A stretch of DNA of 64,000 nucleotides from Nageia nagi (GCA_050084985.1 JBITNC010000001.1:84692001-84756000), one strand, 5' to 3'. Positions 50,816 through 62,935 are shown, counted from the stretch's first letter. Program-made: numbers and translations. The notes: generated by a model not told the origin, from the letters alone.

Positions 50816-52380
50816 TTATCCTGGTTTAATAAATACATTTGGATCTCCTAAATCCATACATATCTTACATGTTGGAATATGTTTATTAACATTGTAATGC
50901 ACTAAGATCTCATCACTAGGCTTAAGAGTTACAATAGAAGCCACACCTACAAAAGTTTTTATTCTTCTAGGCATAAAGTCATATTTTTCATTTGCATATT
51001 CCACAAAATCACAATTTGCTGAATTACTTATGCCTTTGGACATCTTTATATATCCTATAATATTTCCATGTATCTTCGATAAACCATCAATGTACATACA
51101 TTTTGCATCTTTTGTTTATGATGTTGCATTTCCACACATACCACATTTAGCCATACTAAAGAAATATGATGTTATTATCCTCCAATCCATAATATTGTAG
51201 ATTAGCCCACAAAATGGCATTAATGGTTCTTTTTTAATGAATGGATGAACTCTCACATTTAATGATATAAACAAACACATACCTGCATTAGGTATATTAG
51301 AAGGTTTAATCATATATGAGTGACCATAATAAGTGAATTGTTCATAAGATTTCAGAAAAAAAATTTTGATTGGCCATGCACCATATGCCTTAGGTAGACT
51401 TGTATAAATGTACAACATTATGTGTTAAATGCAAATCACTAATACTCTCATCTGGTAGATCGACTGGCTCAACATTTGATGGTTGTAATTGATGAATTCA
51501 TCCTTCATTTATTATTCTTGTACATTGTTTTGATCTATCTTCATATGATGAATCTACATATTCTAGCATTCTAATATTAACATTCTCTTTTAGATTTTCA
51601 ACACATCTAGTAGGTTTAATTAGACTAATGGGATATTTCTTAATCATTGGAGGTAATGCTCCCTCTATATTAGGTATACCATCATTTTCATAATAATGCA
51701 TTTCTACATCTCCCCTTAAATTTTTTTGTCAACCCTTATATCTTGAACAACCACATACAACAAGTGCTTTGTAATAAAGAGTGATAGGGTCACTAAATCC
51801 TTATATCATATTTTCATCCATTAGTTTAGGTCCTAGAAATGCACATCCTGTTGGGTACAACTCTATGGTTACTTTATCTCTTCCAATTTATGACTTAATT
51901 GAGGTTAATAAGAGTTTTCATTACACCTAATATAAACATCAATACAAATAAGAAAATCCTTCATGAAAAAATTGAAAATCAAATTAAACAGTATTGCATG
52001 CCAATTAATTACCTCATAATCATCATCATCTTCTGAAGATGAAGATTGAAGATGATAACATTATCCATAATATTAAAGAATTAATAAAAGCATATAATTT
52101 CATTAAAGTGAAAATTTAATTAATTTTAAATTTTTACTTATCTAATAAAATTTGAGTATACATTCATAATATATACCTCATTTTCATCTAAAGATATGTA
52201 TGTTCTCCTAGGATGAATGTTTGGTGCTATCTGGTTTTCATCATTTGATGATGAAATATATATCCTCCTCTCACAAATTAATGGTGGTATAGGATCATAT
52301 TTAGATGAAACATCATCAACCCTTTTAACCCTTGACATATTAATCACTAAGCCAATGATGATGTCGATAACAATGTCACT
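50816..52380 (-). pseudogene. SET-domain-like ORF within the CACTA element
   Basis: Downstream of a short first exon (52330-52138, with two 'RR(I/T)YIS' repeats) and an acidic SSSSEDDDDYE piece lies a protein-like tract on the minus strand. 51418-51116 reads MIKPSNIPNAGMCLFISLNV and later LMPFCGLIYNIMDW. 51097-50816 reads MYIDGLSKIHGNIIGYIKMS, SNSANCDFVEYANE, PRRIKTFV and TLKPSDEILVHYNV. The order matches SET methyltransferase domains: 'P..GLGLFA...I..G.L..PYCG', 'N..R.IN.S...NC.F', 'PR...FA...I..GEEI...Y'. The strict NHSC and catalytic Tyr cannot be confirmed, so it may be degenerate. It ends with a TCKICM Cys pair. Frameshifts near 51405 and 51100 and several stops break it. Confidence 0.5.
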
Positions 52381-52429
52381 AACTTGCCTCAACACTGAGT
52401 AATACAATTAGAAATCACATTAGAGTTTT

Positions 52430-53300
52430 AAAAAATTAAATTTGTAAAAATTAGGGTTGTAAAAATATCAAGGTTGTAAAAAATTAAGGTTTTTAAAAAT
52501 CAAGGTTATAAAAAACTAGGGTTGTAAAAAATCATTATTTTAAAAAACTAAGGTTGTAATAAATTAGGGTTTAGGGTTGTAAAAAATTAGAGTTCTAAAA
52601 AAATTAGGGTTGTAAAAATTAGGGTTATAAAAAATACGATTGTAAAAAATTAGGGTTGTAAAAAATCAAGGTTGTAAAAAATTAGGGTTGTAAAAAATTA
52701 GTGTTATAAAAAATAGGGTTGTAAAAAATTAGGGTTGTAAAAAATAGGGTTTTAATAAATTAAGGTTTAGGGTTGTAAAAAATTAGAGTTTTAAAAAATT
52801 AGGGTTGTAAAAATTAGGGTTATAAAAAATTACAATTGTAAAAAATTAGGGTTCTAAAAAATTAGAGTTGTAAAAAATCAAGGTTGTAAAAAATTAAGGT
52901 TGTAAAAAATCAAGGTTGTAGAAAATTAGAGTTGTACAAAATTAGGGTTGTAAAAAACTAGGGTTGTAATAAATTAGGCTTTAGAGTTGTAAAAAGATAG
53001 AGTTTTCAAAATTAAGGGTTGTAAAAAAATTAAGGTTGTAAAAAATTAGGATTTTAAAAAATTAGGGTTGTACAAAATTAAGATTGTAAAAATTAGAGTT
53101 GGAAATAATTAGGGTTGTAAAAATTTAAGGTTGTACAAAATTAGGGTTTTAAAAATTAGGGTTGTAAATAATTAGGGTTGTAAAAATTAGGGTTGTAAAA
53201 ATCAAGGTTGTAAAAGATTAGGGTTATACAAAATTAGGGTTATAAAAAATTAGGGTTTTAAAAAATAGGGTTGTAAAAATTAGGGTTGTACAAAATTAGG
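52430..53300. repeat. 16-bp minisatellite, AGGGTTGTAAAAAATT type
   Basis: Around fifty diverged tandem units, immediately upstream of the SET-like ORF. Confidence 0.85.
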
Positions 53301-54480
53301 GTTTATGGTTTAGGGTTTAAGGTTTATGGTTTATGATGCAAGGTTTAGGGTTTAAGGTTCATGGTTTATGATGAAGTGTTTATGGTTTAGGATGCAGGGT
53401 TTAGGTTTTAGGATGTAGGGTTTATGATGCAAGGTTTACAATTTAGGGTTTATAATGTAAGGTTTAGAATTTAGGGTTTGAGATGTAGAGTTTATAGTTT
53501 ACGATTTATGATGCAAGGTTTAGTATTTAGGATTTATGATGAAGGGTTTAGGGTTTAGGATGTAGGGTTTAGGTTTTATGATGCAAGGTTTAGGGTTTAT
53601 GATATAGGGTTTAAGGTTTATGATGAAGGGTTTAGGGTTTAGGATGTAGGGTTTAGGGTTTAAGGTTTATGGTTTATGATGAAAGGTTTAGGGTTTATGA
53701 TGTAGGGTTTAGGGTTTAGGATGCAAGGTTTAGGATTTAAGGTTTATGATGAAGGGTTTACGGTTTAGGATGTAGGGTTTAGGGTTTAGGGTTTATGATG
53801 AAGGTTTTAGGGTTTATGATGGAGGGTTTAAGGTTTATGGTTTATGATGTAGGGTTTAAGGTTTATGGTTTATGGTTTATGATTAAGGGTTTGAAGTTTA
53901 TGATGTAGGATTTAAGGTTTACGATTTACGATGCAAGGTTTAGAATTTAGGATTTATGATGAATGGTTTAGGGTTTGGGATGTAAGGTTTAGGATGCTAG
54001 GTTTAGGATTTAAGGTTTATGATGAAGGGTTTAGGGTTTATGATGCAAGGTTTATAGTTTATGGTTTAAGATTTATGGTTTAGAGTTTATGATGTAAGAT
54101 TTAGGGTTTATAATGAATGATGAAGGGTTTAGGATATAGGATGTAGGGTTTATGATGTAAGGTTTAGCATTTATGATGTAGGATATAGGTTTTGGTGTTT
54201 ATGATGCAAGTTTTAGGTTTATGATTAAGGGTTTAGGGTTTAGGATGTAGGGTTTAGGGTTTATGATGCAAGGTTTAGGGTTTATGATGAAGGGTTTAGG
54301 TTTAAGATGTATGGTTTATGATGAAGGGTGTATGATGCAAGGTTTAGGGTTTATGATGTAGGGTTTAGGGTTTAGGATTTGTGATGCAAGTTTTATGATG
54401 AAGGGTTTAGTGTTTAGGATGTAGGGTTGAGGGTTTAGGATGTAGGGTTTAAGGTTTATGATGAAGGGTTTATGATTTAA
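53300..54480. repeat. Telomere-like AGGGTTTA minisatellite
   Basis: Long run of AGGGTTTAGGATGT / AGGGTTTATGATGA(C) units. The core AGGGTTT is the plant telomere repeat TTTAGGG in permuted form, but it is spaced by RATGNR and never forms a long perfect (TTTAGGG)n array. Confidence 0.85.
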
Positions 54481-54499
54481 GATTTGAACAACCTATATG

Positions 54500-55662
54500 T
54501 ATACTTAAGAAAATATAATATTTTTATTTTTTACAACTTTACAAATATACATCAAACAATCTATATGCCTAATTACTTTATCATGCAATTCTATATGGTT
54601 ATGTTTTTTACAACTTCACAAATTGATTAAATCTTATTAATGTGAGAGATGTGAAGATTATCGTTAAAGTTTTTAATTTTCCTAGAATGTATACATTTTA
54701 AGGTAGGATGGTAAAACTATAAGCTAGGTTTACCATATCTTGGCAACGAGTCACATAACAATATATTGGTAGTTATTACAACTCTGCCTCCATTGTCAAC
54801 AATCTAATCCTTGCCTAACTAATGAGGGCTTTAGGCTTAATATGGAATCTAAAAAGGTTTCCTAGGGCTAAGTCTCAACATGGTGACTAAATGTGTCCCC
54901 ATTTTGCAATATGGCACTGGGAATGCCATCAGGCAAGTAGTTAATGGCTTGCAAAGAGTATCAACCTTTAATGATGTAGCCAATGGATTGACTAACCCAT
55001 TGGTGTCACCCATGCAATTCTCATCTCCCTTATTTATAATCATTTAGTGAAAAGTAATGAATTTTATCCTAAGGGAAGACTACCTTGGTGATCAAATCTA
55101 AGTGTAGCCTACTCTATGGCTCAATAATTATGGTAGTGGAAACTTAAGAAAATTAGAATCAATGGTTTGTCATCACCTCCAACTCATTGATGTTCATTTT
55201 AAAGGCATCATGCATATGCATCGAAGAAAAAAAAAATATTAACATTGCACTAACATTAACACTAACATCATATTAACTATATTAACATAACATTAACATC
55301 TAGTTATCTAAATTAGCATGCCATTAATATGGAATGAACATTAACATCATATTAACTATAATAACACAACATTAACATTGCATTAACTATATTAGCATGG
55401 CATTAACATCGCATTAACTCTATTAACATAATATTATCCATATTAGCATGGCATCAATATAATATTAATAATAACATAACATTACAATAATATGAACATA
55501 ATATTAATATCAAATTGCATCTCTTAAAAATTGACATATAACATTACCATAACTTTCTAAAAAGTCACATAATAGTATATTGGAAGTGGTCATTACAACT
55601 CTACCTCCATCATCAACAATTTAACCCTTGTCTAATTGACAAAGGCTTCAAGCTTTATAACG
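54500..55662. other. Central CACTA spacer with a duplicated 115-bp segment and an ATTAACAT array
   Basis: 54728-54845 and 55548-55662 are diverged direct copies (shared GTCACATAA.A.TATATTGG and ACAACTCT(G/A)CCTCCAT). From about 55235 on, degenerate ATTAACAT units fill the space. No credible ORF is visible. Confidence 0.55.
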
Positions 55663-56186
55663 TTAACATTAAAATTAACTTATAGCATTGACATTACCAT
55701 AACATTATCATTGATATAACATTAACATACCATTACCATTAACAATTCAACATTAACATATAACACTCACATTGATGTAATATTAAGTGTCACATAACAT
55801 TAGTATACACATGATGTAACATATTTGAAACTCATAACATCAAATCCTAATTCAAAAACCATGACTTGACTCATGACCTTAATATTATCAATGTACATAT
55901 TAACATAAGTACGTTCACATTAACAAAACATTAATTATATCATAATATTAAAATTACATTTTATTAATTTAATAGTATTTATAATTTATTTTTTCTACAA
56001 GTCAATCTAATATTCAAAAGTAAATATTTATGAATTTAATCTAATAATTAATTTTATATTTAAAAGTAAATATTTTTAAAATTATTCAATAATTTAAGTA
56101 TTTTTAAAATTATTAAATATTTTAAATTTATTTAATATAATTTTTTATATTTAATATATATATTTTTAATTTTAATGATGACTAAA
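55663..56186. repeat. Degenerate ATTAACAT tandem array, then AT-rich DNA
   Basis: Repeated (A/C)ATTAACAT words continue to about 55960, followed by plain AT-rich sequence. Confidence 0.6.
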
Positions 56187-56228
56187 TGATGCATTGCTTG
56201 ATGCATTGGTGCATCAAGCAATGCATCA
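56187..56228. repeat. 42-bp palindrome of the CACTA subterminal motif
   Basis: TGATGCATTGCTTGATGCA, a 4-base loop, then its exact reverse complement. The ATGCATCA word is the same one crowded at the ends of both CACTA elements, so it may be a transposase-binding motif or a trace of a former element end. Confidence 0.85.
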
Positions 56229-56879
56229 AGTAGACCATGCAATTATAAAAAATAAAAGGGGCATACCCCATGTACCCCACTAATCATTTTCTTAGTTGAA
56301 TATCATGAGAGGGATAGGGCAAAGAGTGTTTTATCATGGAAGAGGGGGCTATAAGGGTCAGATTTGGATAAAATTTGACTATTTTTCATCAGATCCAAGG
56401 TTAAATTTGTTAGATCCACAATCAGATTCAAAGTTAAGTATACTAAATTTGAATTTTTACTTTCTAAAGCATGCATTTAACATTTTTTTAATAGATATAG
56501 AATATTTTTGTATGCATGTGATATTTTTAATATGAAGAATGAAAAAATACATCAAAAAACCTCAACAAATTGAACAAAACAAAAAACCCTAAGTCTTTGG
56601 AACATGAAAACCCTAGAATCTAGATAAAAAAGTTAGGGTTTACAAAATTAAACCTAGGGTTTAAAGGAAAACTAAATCTTACAAAATTAATTTTAGAAAA
56701 AAACTACATCTTACAAAATTAATTTTAGATTTGAGATAACAATTCCAAAATTTGCAAATTAGGTATTTAATTTTGTTAAATTCATAAAAAAAATACAAAA
56801 ACATACCAAGAAATCCCATAGCCCCTCTTTTTTTTTTTTTTTGTTATATGAAAACAACCATATGATCTCCAATTTGTAA
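56229..56879. other. CACTA spacer; no supported gene
   Basis: A 79-codon open frame at 56296-56535 shows no recognisable domain and a hydrophobic tail. A 16-base T run lies near 56828. Confidence 0.35.
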
Positions 56880-58400
56880 AAAGTAGGATTAATTTTTGTA
56901 AAAAAGTAGGGTAAATTTTTGAAAAACTTTAGGATTGAATTTTGTAAAAAAATTAAGGTTAATTTTAACTTAAAATGTAGGGTTAATTTTATCTTAAAAT
57001 GTAGGGTAAATTTTTTATTAAAATTTAGCATTAATTTTGACTTTAAAATTTGATGTTAATTTTTGTAAAAAATTAGGGTTAATTTTGTAAAAAAATAGGG
57101 TTTTTTTTTGTAAAACATTTAGGGTTAGTTTTCATTAAAAATTAGGGTTAATTTTTGTAAAGAACTAAGGTTAATTTTTGTACAAATTATGATTAATATT
57201 TATAAAAAAAACTAGTGTTAATTTTTGTAAAAATTAAGGGTTAATCTTTGTAAAAAAAGTAAGGTTAATTTTTATAGAAATAAAGGATTAATTTTTATAA
57301 AAATTTAGGGTTAAAGTTTATGTGTTAGTTGTTTGGTTTAGGGTTAAATTTTATTAAAATTTAGGGTTAATTTTGACTTAAAATTATAATGTTAATTTTT
57401 GTAAAAAATTAGGTTATTTTATTGTTAAAAATTAGAGTTATTTTTTGTAAAAACTTTAGAGTTAATTTTTGTAAAAAAATAGGGTTAATTTTTGTAAAAA
57501 ACTAAGGTTAATTTTACCTTAAAATTTAGGGTTAATTTTTGTAAAAAATTAGGATTAAATTTTGTAAAACTTTAGGCTACAAATTATGACTAATATTTAT
57601 AAAAAATTAGAACTAATTTTTGTAAAAATTAAGGATTAAGTTTTATAAAAATTTAGGGTTAATTTTTGTAGAAATTAAGGATTAATTTTTGTAAAAATAA
57701 AGGGTTAAATTTTAAGTGTTAGGTGTATGGGTTACAGTTAAATTTTATTAAAATTTAGGGTTAACTTTGACTTAAAATTTAATTTTAATTTTTTGTAAAA
57801 AATCAGGTTATTTTTTGTTAATTTTTGTAAACTTTTAGGGTTAATTTTGATTGTAAAATTTATGGTTAATTTTTGTAAAAAATTAGGGTTAATTTTTATA
57901 GAAATTAAGGATTAATTTTTGTAAAAAAATATTGGTTAATTTTTGTAAAAAATAGGATTAATTTTGGTAAAACTTTAGGGCTAAATTTTAGGTGTTAGGT
58001 GTTTGGGTTATGGTTAATTTTTATTAAAATTTAGGGTTAATTTTGACTATAAATTTAATTTTAATTTATGTAAAATTTTAGAATTAATTTTTTATTTTAA
58101 AATTAAGGGTTAATTTTTGTCAAAAATTATGATTAATTTTCATAAAAAATTAGAATTTTTTTTTAAAAACTATGGTCATTTTTAACTTAAAATTTACGAA
58201 TAAATTTTGTAACAAATTATGATTATTTTTTGTAAATAATCATAAACTTAGGGTAAATTTAAAATTTAGGGTAAATTTAGGGTAAATTTTTGTAAAAAAC
58301 TTAAAATTTAAAATTTAGGGTAAATTTTTGTAAAAAACTTATGGTAAATTTTTGTAAAAAACTTAGAGATAAATTTATGGTTAACACTAACATCATGTTG
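56880..58400. repeat. 21-23 bp minisatellite, AGGGTTAATTTTTGTAAAAA type
   Basis: Dozens of diverged units with alternate inserts (ACTTAAAAT in place of TGTAAAAA). It lies between the palindrome and the TNPA-like gene. Confidence 0.8.
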
Positions 58401-58990
58401 TATAAAGGTTTAGGTTAAGGTTAGGGTTTGCGGTATAAATACTTAGGTAAGGGTATAAATATTTAAGTTAGGTTTGGGTTAGGGTTTAAGGGTTAAGAGT
58501 TTGGGTTTGAGTTCAATGTTAGGGTTTTATGGGTTTGGATTTCAGTTAGAAATCATGGTTTAAGGATTATGGTTAGGAATTAAGGGTAAGCATTAGGATT
58601 TAAAGAATATGGTTAGGATTTATTAAGAATTATGGTTAGGATTTTAAGGGTTAAGGGTTAGGGTTAGAGTTTAGGTTTGACTTAAGGGTTACGGTTTAAT
58701 AGTTAGAGGTTTAGGTTTGAGTTGAGGGTTTAAGATTTAACCCTAATTTCTAGAGTTGAGGGTTGTGGTACCCAATTTTGTTAGGGGTTGCAATACATTA
58801 AGAGTTAGAGATTTGGGTTTGAGTTAGGATTTAAGGGTTTATGTCAGGATTTAATTATTAGGAGTTTGGGTTTAAGTTCAATGTTAGGTTTGAATTAGGG
58901 GTTATAGTTTAAGAATTAGTGGTTTAGGTTTGAGTTGAGGGTTTAATATTTAAATTAAGATTTAATTTTTAAGGTTTGGGTTACCCATAA
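58400..58990. repeat. TTAGGGTTT-like degenerate repeats
   Basis: AGGGTTTAAGGGTTA / GGTTTGAGTT words continue the telomere-like theme up to about 200 bp before the TNPA-like start codon. Confidence 0.7.
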
Positions 58991-59194
58991 ATATTGTTGT
59001 AACTGATTGACATAACTTAAGACAGTAGAGGCCAACATCCTAAATTTCTTCCATCATATTCATATTGCAATGTGTCTCAATGATAACCTTTATAAATTTA
59101 ATTTTAGCATACTATTTTAGGTTTATTGAATTGAATAGTTTTAAATTTTTTATACTAATAATATTTTTATTATTAACTTTATTTAATGATCATC

Positions 59195-59861
59195 ATGGCC
59201 GATGATAGGAGGGGAAAGAAGCCAAAACCTCTAAGAAGAAGCATTTTGTAAGTATTTATTTATGAATGTGATTTATTCAAATTTTATTTATTAATATTCA
59301 TTTCAAATGAAAATTTGACTTTATTTATTTTTACCTTTTTAATATAGTAAGGTGATGGCCAAACTATATAAAATGGCCATGTAATGGACGTAAAGGATTG
59401 AGATTGATAGACAAATTGATAAACAAATGGGCATTGGCCCTTCATCTACTAGGCCTATTGGACTTGCTACTGGCATAGATCGACCATCACCGATGGACTC
59501 ATCACCAGATGGTAACATTACTTATTTTTTTAAATTTAAAGAATTAATTGAAGTTACCTTTTATTAATTAAATGTTACATTTAATGTAAAAAACCTAAGT
59601 AATATGGTAATTACAGATGAATAATTAGTCAATATGTAGACAATATTTACAACATGTAAGGGCAATAATGACATTGAGATTAAGGTGGATGGGAAGGGTG
59701 TTGTAATTAAAGATTAAAATGGTAAAAATTGATATATATATATATAAGAATTTACTAATGTTATTAAAGTTTCTTCAAGGCATTTTTTATGATACACTCA
59801 GAAAATGCACTTTCCACTAGTTTGATCCCACCATAGATATCAAGTGGAAAAAACAAAGTGA

Positions 59862-59901
<40 letters not shown>

Positions 59902-60790
59902 GCTTAATTTTATACTTAATTTTTTTAAAGATTAATATTGATAGTACATTTCACGTAATTTTTTAATTCATTTTCTAAAAAATTATGTATTTAATAATAA
60001 AATAAAGGGTCATAGATATCTTGAAAAGAGAATTTGGCGATGCATGGAGCTCAAAATGGGCATTGCAACATATGCACAAGAATTTGAATTTGAGGAGAGA
60101 TAAAATAAGGAATAAAATAAAAAAAAATGTCCTAAAAATCAACAAAAAGGAAGTAGGCCTGCAGATGTTGACAAGAAGGTGTGTAAGAGCTTGATGAAGA
60201 AGTAGAAAATCCACTGTTGAACCATCATGGTTCAAAAAAGCTATGCATACCTGATATAACACATCTTTAATGGCATATACCCATAAGTCAGGCAAATCAA
60301 GAAAATTAGGGATCAAAACAAGATATATAAGTATTTTATTTCATATTTTATGCGTGAATAGTTATATAATTAAATTATATGCATAAAATATTATTTAAGT
60401 AAATATGTTTTTTTGTAATATGATAAATATGACAGGTATCCTATAAAAGATGAAGTAAAATTTGCCCTAAAAAATGGTTTTCAATCCTAATATTGAAAAT
60501 AGCTTTACATACTATAAGTAATATTTAAGTGTTTTTTAATTTGTTATATTATTTCAATAATTACTAATAAATTTTTTAGTTTTTCTTATTTACTAATATT
60601 TAGTTGATTATTCTTTGTAAGATGAGGAGGGTTAACCAAAGGGTGGCCAAGAGGAGGGTGACTAAGAGGAGGGGTGCTAAATTACTCGAATGGATGAAGA
60701 TGATGAAGATTACACTAGGCATGGTCATGATAGTGAATGACCCATTACCATACATTTGTACACTTGATGTGGAAATTTTTTGTTGACCCA
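59195..60790 (+). pseudogene. TNPA-like second CACTA gene (plant Ptta/En/Spm transposase type)
   Basis: The accessory protein of En/Spm elements binds subterminal repeats and assists transposition. Exon 1 starts at ATG 59195 (MADDRRGKKPKPLRRS) and ends at donor GTAAGT (59248), with acceptor AG at 59347. Then come a basic stretch with IDRQIDKQMGIGPSTRPIG and a run of later exons. 60010-60240 encodes, across two frames, FGDAWSSKWALQHMHKN, KKCPKNQQKGSRPADVDKKV and TVEPSWFKKAMHT, which resembles the Transposase_24 region. The tail (60690-60730) is acidic (DEDDEDYTRHGHDSE). Stops and at least one frameshift are present. The assignment rests on context and composition more than on firm motifs. Confidence 0.5.
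59864..59899. repeat. (TA)n microsatellite
   Basis: About seventeen TA units in an intron-like part of the TNPA-like gene. Confidence 0.85.
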
Positions 60791-61085
60791 TTACCATGCA
60801 TTTGTACACTCAATGTAGATATTTTTTGTTGATTGGACCATTACCATGAATTTGTACACTCGATGTGAAATGTATTTGCTAATTGATCCTAATTATACAC
60901 ATTTAATTATTAATTTAGTGTGTTATATTTATTTATACATAATGTATTTTAAGTTTTATTATTTTTATGCTTATATTTTTAAATTTGAATGTATCTTTTA
61001 ATTTATTCAAACGAATGTATTATACACTACACAAAAAAAGAAATAAAAGATAGTAATCATAAATAATTTAATTTTTTTTAATTAC

Positions 61086-61440
61086 AAATCAAAATTTGAC
61101 ATTTTATGAGTCAAAATATTGATGTTTTAGGATTCAAAATATTCACATTTTAGGAGTCAAAATATTGATGTTTTAGGAGTCCAAATATTGACATTTTAGG
61201 AGTCAAAATATTGACATTTTACAAGTTAAAATATTTACATTTTTTGAGTCAATATATTGACATTTTATGAGTCAAACTATTGATGCTTTTTGAGTCAAAT
61301 GTATGATGGTTTATGAGTCAAATTGAGGACACTTTATAAATCAAATTTATGATGCTTTATGAGTCAAAATGTATGATATTTTATGAGTCAAATGTATGTG
61401 TTTTATGAGTTAAAATATTAATATTTTGGTTGATGTAAGT
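61086..61440. repeat. Subterminal 23-bp tandem array of the large CACTA
   Basis: About fifteen units of AGGAGTCAAAATATTGACATT type, diverging toward the right end. The complementary word ATTTTGACTCC is found near the left end (about 46222). Arrays like this are where TNPA binds in En/Spm. Confidence 0.8.
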
Positions 61441-61582
61441 TCTAATTTATGTGATGCATTACTTGACACATGGGTTTACAGTACCCTTAGCATCACATGA
61501 GGCATCAAGTAGAGATAAAAGAAAAAAATACACTGTGTCTTGATGTATTTATGATTCAAATGCACAAAATATAGTAGTGAGA

Positions 61583-62700
61583 TATGGTAGATTCACCAAA
61601 TTTGCCAATTCAAACTACATCCTATACAACTCCATCTAGTAACTATTTTTGGATTTTATTTTATCTAAACTTGTTATCCCATGTAAATGAATTCATATTT
61701 CATAATAAATTTTTTTTTATACATGTGGTAGGTCAACTTCTCAAAAATGGAGGTCACCCATGCCTCCACTTGTTCCATGTCTAGTCTCCATAAGAAGAGT
61801 AGGAAAATGCCTAAATTTACAACATGATGCTCCTTCCATGAGCCATAGAATGGTGAACTTATTAGGAATATCTTCTTTTCTTGATCTTAATTTGGAGGAT
61901 GTATAGAGTGCTCACATTTTTGGTTTACAAAATATACCTTTGGATGTGGATAATTTGGGGATGGATACTAGTTCAAATCCTTAATTGAGAACCCATGATA
62001 TTATTAGAGTCAAGTTAATATTTGTCATCCGAAATAGACAATTACTATAGCACCTTCACAAAATGTGGAGGATCCTATTGGTAAAATGGATGATGAACTA
62101 ACATACTTTCCATTGAATGCACTTGTTTCAAATGATACTTTGGCATAGCTAAAAAAAGTTATCTTGGATAATGTCAATACTTTAAATACATGAGAAGAAT
62201 GGACCAAATTATTGATAGAGGAAATTAATACTCATTATCACAATCATTCTTAATGTGATTCTTTGTATAAATTGGTTAAGAATGAACCTGCTAAAATAGA
62301 AAGTTTAAAGGCTCAAGCATAAGCGGGTTCAATCAATGTTCAATGTGCATATGATGAAAACATTATGGGTATTATGTGCAACTATTTGGAAAATTTAAAT
62401 GCAGAGGCCTAATCTTATTAAGACCTTGGTTGAGAGATAAAAATTTGGTAGAGATTGAGAAGGCCCAAAAGGAATAAGCTGAGGTAATAATTTACTTTCT
62501 TAATTTCAATCTTTACATATTTTTTGTTTATGTTTTCAAAATATTTTCATATTCATGTTAATGATTTTTATATTATTATTTGATTGTAGGCAAGGTGTGA
62601 TAAATTGCTAAAAGATGTTCAAATGTTTAAAATTCATTTGAAAACTACCAAAAAAAAGTATCATTATAGCCATTCAAATGAAGGATGAAATGACTCAATT
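61583..62700 (+). pseudogene. Unrecognised multi-exon gene remnant, right half
   Basis: Resumes directly after the CACTA. Readable blocks are VDSPNLPIQTTSYTTPSSN, RRVGKCLNLQHDAPSMSHRM, LLGISSFLDLNLEDV and KMDDELTYFPLNALVSNDTL. A coiled-coil-like tract follows (LVEIEKAQKE..AE with donor GTAATA near 62482; acceptor near 62590; CDKLLKDVQMFKIHLKTTKK). Most stops fall where Gln would be expected. Function is unknown; it pairs with 44650-45790. Confidence 0.4.
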
Positions 62701-62824
62701 GACAAAACTAAATGTTAACACATAAAAATGAATTTATGTTTTTAAATCAATAAATTAATGAAATATGCTTGGCCTAACTATATGTCTTGAATGGATTAAA
62801 GTGATAATATCAATGTTTGGCTTG

Positions 62825-62935
62825 AATATGAATATTGTATGGTTTACCTTGAATATTGCATGGTTTATCTTGAATATTGCATGGGTTATCTTGAATATTG
62901 TATGGTTTATCTTGAGTATTGTATGAATTATCTTG
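62825..62935. repeat. 21-bp tandem repeat, about five copies
   Basis: Units of CTTGAATATTGCATGGTTTAT type, just before the LTR at 62981. Confidence 0.85.

Larger units (their letters stand above)
46107..61579. mobile_element. Large CACTA (En/Spm) transposon, 15.5 kb
   Basis: The left terminus is CACTATTACATTTTAG. The right terminus in reverse complement is CACTACTATATTTTG. Both are flanked by AGA (46104-46106 and 61580-61582), the 3-bp target duplication of CACTA elements. Subterminal ATGCATCA motifs are dense at both ends. Inside are a TNP2-type transposase and a SET-like ORF on the minus strand, a TNPA-like gene on the plus strand, and about 6.5 kb of mostly tandem-repeat DNA between the divergent genes. 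All ORFs carry stops or frameshifts, so this copy is probably inactive on its own. It splits an unrecognised host-side gene remnant. Confidence 0.85.

Noticed and set aside
53300-54480. True interstitial telomere array or chromosome end
   Set aside because: The telomere word is always spaced by other bases and the array is enclosed within CACTA termini.
54849-55043. 64-codon minus-strand open frame in the CACTA spacer
   Set aside because: No domain, no splice context, and the adjoining 54728-54845 segment is a duplicated non-coding repeat.
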